Positions 57,750-64,000 of a stretch of 64,000 nucleotides of DNA are shown here, piece after piece. How positions within the stretch are numbered: position 1 is the stretch's first letter; the number at the start of each line of letters is the position of its first letter. Under the pieces are notes generated by a model. It was given only the letters and a program-made list of their open reading frames with translations, made no database searches and was not told the origin of the DNA. The stretch spans positions 6,716,063-6,780,062 of the forward strand of contig CM012953.1 of the NCBI GenBank assembly GCA_000181795.3, written 5' to 3'. Both the position numbers and the translations under genes were made by a program. The stretch is from Trichinella spiralis. Its lineage: Eukaryota > Nematoda > Enoplea > Trichinellida > Trichinellidae.

Positions 57750-58140
57750 CGCGTTCAAATTAGCATCAGCGTCATCAAGAAACTAAGAGATTTCATCATA
57801 CTGCGTTGCTTGTTGCTATGATACAACAACTAAAATCAACTGCGCATAATATGAAAACGTCGCACCTATATTTATTTGATTTCCGACTTTGCCAAAAAAA
57901 AAGAAAACAAATAATTATGACTACAACCATATTTATTAATTGACAATAAATGACAGGTAAATAAATAAACATGCAGATGAAAAAACTTCTGCTTCACAAC
58001 TAAGTAAAAATGTAATTGATTAATATGGAAACTGAAGCAAGGGTACAAAACATTTTTTCATCCGCAAAATTTCGAATGGAGTACATTGTGATGCTGTTTT
58101 ATTATTTTTTCTTGCTCTAGGAATTCATGCTGTTCGCAAA
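57750..58140. other. Spacer between ALYREF and IFT57
   Basis: 391 bp separate the ALYREF stop from the IFT57 start, both read leftwards. The spacer is AT-rich and without open frames. It must contain the ALYREF poly(A) site and either an IFT57 promoter or an operon-type intercistronic region. Confidence 0.45.
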
Positions 58141-59980
58141 TCATGCGCCGTTTTCAATTTTCTGAAAATAAATAATAATTTGAAAAGAAAAAACATCGAA
58201 ACAAATTAAAAAAAATTTCCCACCTTATAAGCATCCAGTTCTGCATCTAAATCAGCCGCTGTATAAGTAATTGCTGTGGGACCTCGACCTCTACCACGAC
58301 CGACTCTTCCTCCTCTTCCGCCACCAAAACGATTACCTCTTGAACTTGATCCACGAAGATTTCCGCGGCCGGCGCTAAAATAAATAAAACCACACAAAAT
58401 TATAAAAAACAATCAAACTGTGCACAAATGTTGAACATTTTCGTCAGATGACAGACCATAAATTTTGTTTCATGGGCGCTTTTAATGCCAAATAATTTTA
58501 CGGAACAAAGCTGTATTAAAATTTTAACGTTTCAACCACAATTTATTGTCGAAACCAGGCCAAACAGAATTCACACCAATCTATCAGACTTGTTACTCTC
58601 AACATTTGCACAATTTTCCTCTACTATGGTAGTTGAAATTCTGACTACGCACGTAGATTCAGCATTTTTTACGCTGCTCAAATTCCATAAAGAAAACACA
58701 AATGTTCGACAGACAATAAAACGTCAAAGCAAAAAGTCCAAATTTCCTTATTTAATCATTTGCATCAGTATGCATAGCCAAAAACCTTCACACAAAAACG
58801 TTATTACAGAAGTATTTCTCTTCCAACAACTTGCATTACGAACTCAACCTTAAAAATGTGAACATTTATACAGTGATGCAGGAATAAGTAACTGTTTGAT
58901 GACGTACCTAAACAAAATTTCTTTTTAATGACGCAATCAACACTAAACGAACATCTTTTATATAAATTATTTTTATTTTTACGGCTGTCTCAGCACTGTG
59001 TAACGAACCAAAATCCACAATCATTTTATTTTTCTTTAATTTGTAATATTTTTGCTTCCCCCAGAATTAACATAAAAAGCTGTTCAACGCACCTGTTTGT
59101 CCACGATGAGAATGCATTGACTGAATCGCCAACGCTCTTGTCTTTAACCATTTCAATACGCATCGGTCTCCCTACAAGTCATGCACAACGGATATGCCAA
59201 TGATGGAAAAATGGTAATGAAGGTCAAATGCCGAAATTCATTTGCCAACTAACTGCAAATTCGACTTCGGCGTGAGGCAGCTTGCTTATCTTGCAGCAAC
59301 TTGTGCGATTGCCGTAGCTACGTCACTTGGGTGATAGTGGTGAGGAAAACAAAAATGGCTCGCATACCGTCTAACTTAATATTATTAAATTCTTTCAAAG
59401 CACGCATCGCATCAACGCGTCGGTGGTATACAACATCAGCGAGGCCCATTGAACGGCCTCGTTCATCATAATGAACTGCAGCTTTTCTAACCGCACCCAT
59501 TCCTTGAAACAATTCCTAAAATATCATTCAATAATAAAGTGACAAAAAATGACGAAACTCAATTTCACCAACCTTAACATCATCGTTGGTAACGTTGAAA
59601 TTCAAATTCGACACTAACAGCTGTGCAGGCGCAGCCAAGCTTTTTCCGCCAAAGCCATTGATCGCATGAAATTTATCGTGCTGCCAACGACCTGGAGGAA
59701 TAACCTAAACAAAGAAAAAAAGCTTTAGACAATGAACAAAACAAAAAAATGTTAGGACAAATTTATAACAAACAAAGCAACTAAAAATTAAAGCTTTTCA
59801 ATTGAAAAAATAAAAACTTACAGTTCTACGCGTGCCACGAGACCGAAATCCACCTCGAAATTTGCCAAAACGCCCACGGCCGCCCATTGCACGATTACCT
59901 CTTCTTCCTCGCAAAGAAAATTTTCCACCGGATTGCCTTATAATATCATCAAGAGACATGTTCACTTTTGATTCTCCCAT
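58141..59980 (-). CDS. ALYREF: ALYREF / THO complex mRNA export adaptor
   Basis: Nuclear RNA-binding adaptor that couples splicing and THO/TREX to mRNA export. Six exons in phase: 59980-59822, 59704-59573, 59515-59368, 59171-59093, 58374-58224 and 58161-58141; 229 residues, usual for the family. The N-terminal UAP56-binding motif is MSLDDIIRQSGGKF. Next comes an Arg/Gly-rich segment, then an RRM (~75-155) with QLLVSNLNFNVTNDDVKELF, GRSMGLADVVYHRR and NNIKLDGRPMRIEMV. A second RG-rich region (GGGRGGRVGRGRGRGP) precedes the C-terminal UAP56-binding motif AADLDAELDAYK. The last exon adds only seven codons including the stop. The 718-nt intron 58375-59092 holds a 122-codon frame that I judge spurious. 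Confidence 0.95.
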
Positions 59981-62072
59981 GTTGAATATTTTCAGAAAAA
60001 ATGTTCAATATCAAGATTTTTCAGGCAATGGAGAAGCACAACCGTCCGCCAAGAAGATCGATACACTGAATAAACTACTGCACACTAATAACCTTCAATA
60101 ATGAAAAGCAGGTTAGTAATTAATTATAAAAGTGAGGACGTAGATAAAGTTAAAAAATAATTAATAAATACCTATTATTATAATTTAAAATATAAAGTAA
60201 ATTTTCATTTAGAGAAATGGTAAAATAATAATATTTAACAAACTTATTTTGCAAGAATGCGCTACCGTATTTGACACATTTTTATGAAGGTTACTGTAGA
60301 TAAACAAGTTAACATCAAAATACAAATAGTTGAAATTTTTAATAACATATTTAAAAATTGAAAAAATGAAATTAAAAATTTTGATTAATAAAATTATCGG
60401 GAATTCTAGGCTCTACGTTAAATTTTTTCATTGTCACTTAAACATGCTACTCGTACAGCGTGACGTATTTGCTTACAATTTTATGCTGTAATTGCTATGA
60501 AATTATTAACTTTACTTAATAACATTTAATTAAACGCTTATTTTCAATACAAAAACATTACGCTAAACATATGAAAAACATTTCATCCTCGATTGGTTTT
60601 GATTGGCTCACAATGCTTTTATAATTTGATGATATTATGATACAGTCTCTCCTTTATTGCAAAGCAGGAACAACTATGATGTTTAAATACAGCATCAGTC
60701 TTTCACTAACAGTTATCTCTCAAACATGCATGTCTTTTAAAAGTTTATAAAAATGAAGTTTACAAATATAACATCTATTCTGTATTATTATATAACGCAG
60801 AAAAAATATGATGAAACAGTGCAAAATACTCGCCTTTCCTACTGTTTGTTTTATATTGTTGGCGACAATAATCGCGCAACTTTATCCTCAATTATACTGG
60901 ACTGTATTTCTATTTCCATCAGACACGATTGTCCCGCTTGCACAATATAGCGTGAATTAGCAAAATTCAAAGGACTAATCACAATGTTCATTCACTGCAA
61001 GATAAATACAGGTGGACAAAGACCACAACAAGGTCGTAACACAGTAGATTGACAACGAGGTTAATTACCACCTAATCCGTCAATCTGCAATCACTACTTC
61101 CGTCGCGTTGGCAATCTCGCCAAGTACTGTATTGGAGATAATCAAGACATTAGATCACTATAACTGCATTTTTTATTCTTAAGGTGTTTTGATTATTCAG
61201 TCAGTCAAAAAAAACGAATCTCCCAGTGTTCAGTTTGTGCGTTAAATTAGCCACTGATTCATCAAAGCGAACTCAACAGGATGCTTTGAATTTAATTTTT
61301 ACTGTAGAACTACACATTTTGACAAAAACGAAAAAATGATGATCGTGAAACTGTTAACCGAAAGAACGTTGATATCTATGTTTTAAGCGGAGCTAATGCA
61401 ATGAATTTTTTAATGAGGCAGGCAAAATAATGCCTGATTTTCTGTATTACTGTTTTAAATATTAGGCTACCTATAATGTCGTAGAATAAGACTTTGATTA
61501 TAAAAATTTTTAATTTTAAAATATGATTTTTATTTGCATCATTCACTGAGTTTTTAGTGACAAATTTAACCGTATTGAGATGCTTCTCTCATTCTTCATT
61601 GCTTACAGTATGAAAAATTAATTCAATAAATATTTGCATTGCATTCGAAAATTATTACTTTGTAAATTGCTTTTCTTTCAATAAATCTTATTTTTAAATA
61701 AAATGTGAGCAAACTTTAGCCATATGATGATTTCCTGCTTTATTAAACCTGCATTTACGATGAAAATTACTGTTAGAAAATGATTGTCATCATGTTTGGT
61801 TATTGTAAAATGCAGTTTTTTTTAATTAAATTATCTATTTAAATATAATTGCGTATTGTTTTTTAGCAGATTTTAATTGTTCTGTTGTATAAGCTGTTGA
61901 TATTAGTCTTTTTATCCTTATTTTTATACGCCTTTTTGCGCAGATTATTCGCAATTTTAAACGTAAAAAATTATCTTAATATTAATAAGGATATTTTTTT
62001 GAATGTTTTTATGCTGAACAATGTTTTGAAAAGTGTTTGTTCATTTTAGACACATTTCCCTGCTGTTAAGAG
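59981..62072. other. Intergenic stretch between ALYREF and RPL18
   Basis: The two genes diverge here, so it holds both promoters. Most is AT-rich and unreadable. Two patches stand out: a possible small two-exon secreted-protein gene at 60808-61047 and a GC-richer block at 61010-61140 of unknown nature. Confidence 0.5.
60808..61047 (+). CDS. Possible small secreted protein, two exons
   Basis: Exon 1 (60808-60951) starts ATGATG and encodes a signal-peptide-like MMKQCKILAFPT followed by VCFILLATIIAQ. A gtgaat donor and an aaatacag acceptor bound a 60-nt intron (60952-61011), the usual size here. Exon 2 (61012-61047) adds VDKDHNKVVTQ and a stop, for a total of 58 or 59 residues. Without splicing the frame stops two codons later, at 60960. 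No family is recognised. This rests only on the signal-like start and splice sites and could be chance. Confidence 0.22.
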
Positions 62073-63121
62073 ATGGTATGTTTAAAATAATTCAGTGGAA
62101 CTGAGGTTTATTTGATTTCAAAAAATATGCTTTAGGGTATTGATAAATGTCATCGATTTCTGAAGAAATCTGTTCGCAGGCGTGCCCATACTGAAGATCC
62201 GTATCATTTGCTTCTAGTGAAAGTAATGCAGTGTTTTTTGTGTTTCGTAATTTAAAGGTTTATTTTTAGCTGTATAGTTTTTTGGCAAGACGATCAGGAT
62301 CTAAATTTAATAAGATTATATTGAAACGTTTATTAATGGCAAGGCGTCACAAACCACCACTGTCGTTACGACGTCTTGCGAACTTTATGCAACGCAAAGG
62401 CAGAAATGATAAGATTTGTGTGATAGTTGGCACGGTTACAAATGATGTTCGTTTGTATCGTGTTCCAAAGTTGGAGGTAAATAATACAGCGAAGAAGTGT
62501 CTTTTGTTACAGTTGGTTTTCATTTATCTGAAAATATATTGTTATATAATTTCAATTCAAGATAATGTTTAATGATAACTTTCTGCTTTATTTTTTAAAT
62601 TTGTTTTTGATAATTTTTCATTTGCATAATTATATCAATTTGAATTTAAATGTGTTGGAATAGTTTGAAAGTTTTGTCTTTTTGTTTTCTAAGGTCTACA
62701 CGTGTGTTTAATTTTAAAAAGTAGTGCAAGTTAAGAATCATGTTTGTCAGCAGGATAATGTTGTAATTATTGAAGGTGTGTGCGTTGCACGTGACAGAAC
62801 AAGCCCGAGCTAGAATATTGAAAGCTGGAGGAAAAATCTTAACGTTCGATCAGCTAGCATTGCGAGCACCGAAAGGCGAAAACACTGTGTTGGTTCAAGG
62901 TAAAATTAAATATTGCTTTTCCAACGGTCAAGTTATTGTTTTCAGGACCAAGAAAAGCCCGAGAAGCGGAAAAACACTTTGGTCCTGCTCCAGGTGTTCC
63001 TCACAGTCATAGCAAGTAAGATAGTTTTAAAAAATGAAAAAAAAAACTTTCACATTCATAATCCACATGTTTGCTTTTTAGACCTTATGCTCGAAACAAG
63101 AAGAAGCGAAACTTCAAATGA
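62073..63121 (+). CDS. RPL18: 60S ribosomal protein L18 (eL18)
   Basis: Structural protein of the large cytoplasmic ribosomal subunit. Six exons in phase: 62073-62075, 62136-62222, 62270-62476, 62776-62899, 62946-63015 and 63082-63121; 176 residues (human 188). Exon 1 is just the ATG. The protein reads [16 protein letters not shown], then [96 protein letters not shown] and [14 protein letters not shown]. This follows eL18 all along. The C-terminus stops about 12 residues earlier than usual, lacking the GRRASRGYKN-type end. The ATG-intron layout is common in ribosomal protein genes. Confidence 0.96.
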
Positions 63122-63626
63122 TAGAATTATTATTTTGAAAAATGTTTTTCTGCAAATTTTGCAATAAAATCTGGTCATGTGTGAAGTGTTTGTTGTTTCT
63201 GAATGCAGTCTACATTGAAATATTTGTAACATCTTTTGCGATAAAATTGAAATAGTTGTGAAAAATGTATATAATATATATTGTTATCAGAATAGCCGAA
63301 TACTGTAGGTGATTTAGACATTTCAACCACAAGTAATGTATATATGCCTTTCACAAATGGATAGGGGTAAATTTAAAAATCAGTCACGTGGTCAGCATGA
63401 AATGTTTTTCATTTGCAAGAAGCTTTGTTTAAATGAGGCATTACAGTAATAAACTAGTGTGTACAGTTGTTTCGGTAATGTTTGCGTTTCTCTGCTAGCT
63501 GCAGCTTTGTTATCTTCTGTTGAGAATGCAGTCATCAATTGAGGTGCTAGGCTTGGACGAAATTTGCAATTTAAAATTATTGCTGATAATTATATTTTGA
63601 TCAGTCGAGTTGGGTGAAGAGGGAAA
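63122..63626. other. Short spacer between RPL18 and the MTHFD-like gene
   Basis: 505 bp on the plus strand containing the RPL18 3' UTR and the promoter or leader of the next gene. No open frame of note. Confidence 0.5.
63163..63168 (+). promoter_or_regulatory. Poly(A) signal of RPL18
   Basis: AATAAA 42 nt after the stop codon, typical for a highly expressed ribosomal protein gene with a short 3' UTR. Confidence 0.75.
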
Positions 63627-64000
63627 ATGAGCTCGTCAGCAGTAATATTTCACGGTAGAAATATCCCTATTTGGCGAACGTTCAGGCGTATGCTGTTCGA
63701 TGGAGGATGGCAACTGGTATGATGAGAGTTTTATTAACAGATTTGTAGCGTTTCATTATTGCAATCTATTTAAACTTTTTAAACAAAATTTTTTTTATAA
63801 TTAATAGCATCTGTTGTTTATAATATGGATGTGTGTGTGTGTGTGCATGTAGTTAAAATTATTTCAAGTTGATCTACTTTGTTGCATTATAATTAGAAGA
63901 CGAATCAAGAAATGGCCGTTTTAATTGATGGCAAAAAGATCGCCTCACAGTTGAGACAAAAAATTCGAGATCATTTGTCCACAGTGAAAAGTGAATTTCC
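63627..64000 (+). CDS. Methylenetetrahydrofolate dehydrogenase/cyclohydrolase, N-terminus (cut by window edge)
   Basis: Exon 1 is 63627-63716 (30 codons, MSSSAVIFHGRNIPIWRTF and on). A 180-nt intron with a GT repeat follows. Exon 2 starts at 63897 and runs past the window end in frame: NQEMAVLIDGKKIASQLRQK, then IRDHLSTVKSEF. This matches the start of FolD/MTHFD proteins (consensus A..IDGK.iA..ir..i). They interconvert methylene-, methenyl- and formyl-tetrahydrofolate. The basic, hydroxylated leader with Arg and no acidic residue until Asp24 resembles a mitochondrial targeting peptide, which would favour an MTHFD2/2L-type enzyme. A second start at the internal ATG of exon 2 could give a cytosolic form. 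The specific paralogue cannot be told from 60 residues. Confidence 0.75.
63830..63845. repeat. (GT)n microsatellite in the MTHFD-like intron
   Basis: An uninterrupted GT dinucleotide run of about eight units, inside intron 1. Confidence 0.8.

Noticed and set aside
58485-58853. Plus-strand open frame of 122 residues inside an ALYREF intron
   Set aside because: No family signature, no splice context and biased composition; a chance frame seems likelier than a nested gene.

Overview
The window is eukaryotic nuclear DNA from an AT-rich invertebrate animal, most likely a nematode. The basis is spliced genes with many short GT-AG introns (often 41-70 nt, acceptors mostly tttcag or ttttag), animal-only proteins (IFT57, dynactin p150, Sin3, an aminergic-type receptor, a polyhomeotic-like SAM protein) and a TTBK/CK1-type kinase of the kind nematodes have in large numbers. 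A polyhomeotic-like gene would fit an early-branching nematode lineage, but that is inference. No bacterial, viral or CRISPR features were seen.

Layout. 1-3134: no convincing gene. 3135-7534 (+): polyhomeotic-like SAM protein. 11400-12708 (-): TTBK-like kinase. 13956-15555 (-): D2-like receptor with an unusual TM3. 15.6-26.8 kb: AT-rich and gene-poor, with one isolated kinase-like exon near 18.7 kb. 27717-31928 (-): DDX41 helicase. 32259-38047 (-): dynactin p150. 39580-40061 (-): COX5B, 5' end incomplete. 41424-43246 (-): N-acetylglucosamine kinase. 43743-44141 (+): unknown acidic protein. 45730-53713 (+): Sin3 with a very large acidic insert. 54233-57749 (-): IFT57. 58141-59980 (-): ALYREF. 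62073-63121 (+): ribosomal protein L18. 63627 to the edge (+): start of an MTHFD/FolD enzyme.

Gene models were built by hand: exon frames were joined at GT-AG sites, checked for phase continuity, and compared with remembered family sequences. They have not been tested with RNA data or a database search. The genes are mostly unrelated housekeeping functions: chromatin repression (Sin3, polyhomeotic-like), splicing and mRNA export (DDX41, ALYREF), microtubule and ciliary transport (dynactin, IFT57), respiration, amino-sugar salvage, one-carbon metabolism and translation. Two same-strand pairs lie close together (p150 to DDX41, 330 nt; ALYREF to IFT57, 391 nt), and NAGK shares a 496-bp divergent promoter region with the acidic orphan.

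The observations most worth checking are the Asp-to-His change at the amine-binding position of the receptor, the acidic exon of about 244 codons in Sin3, a GC-AG intron in DDX41, the lone DFGLAK exon, and a possible two-exon secreted mini-protein at 60.8-61.0 kb.
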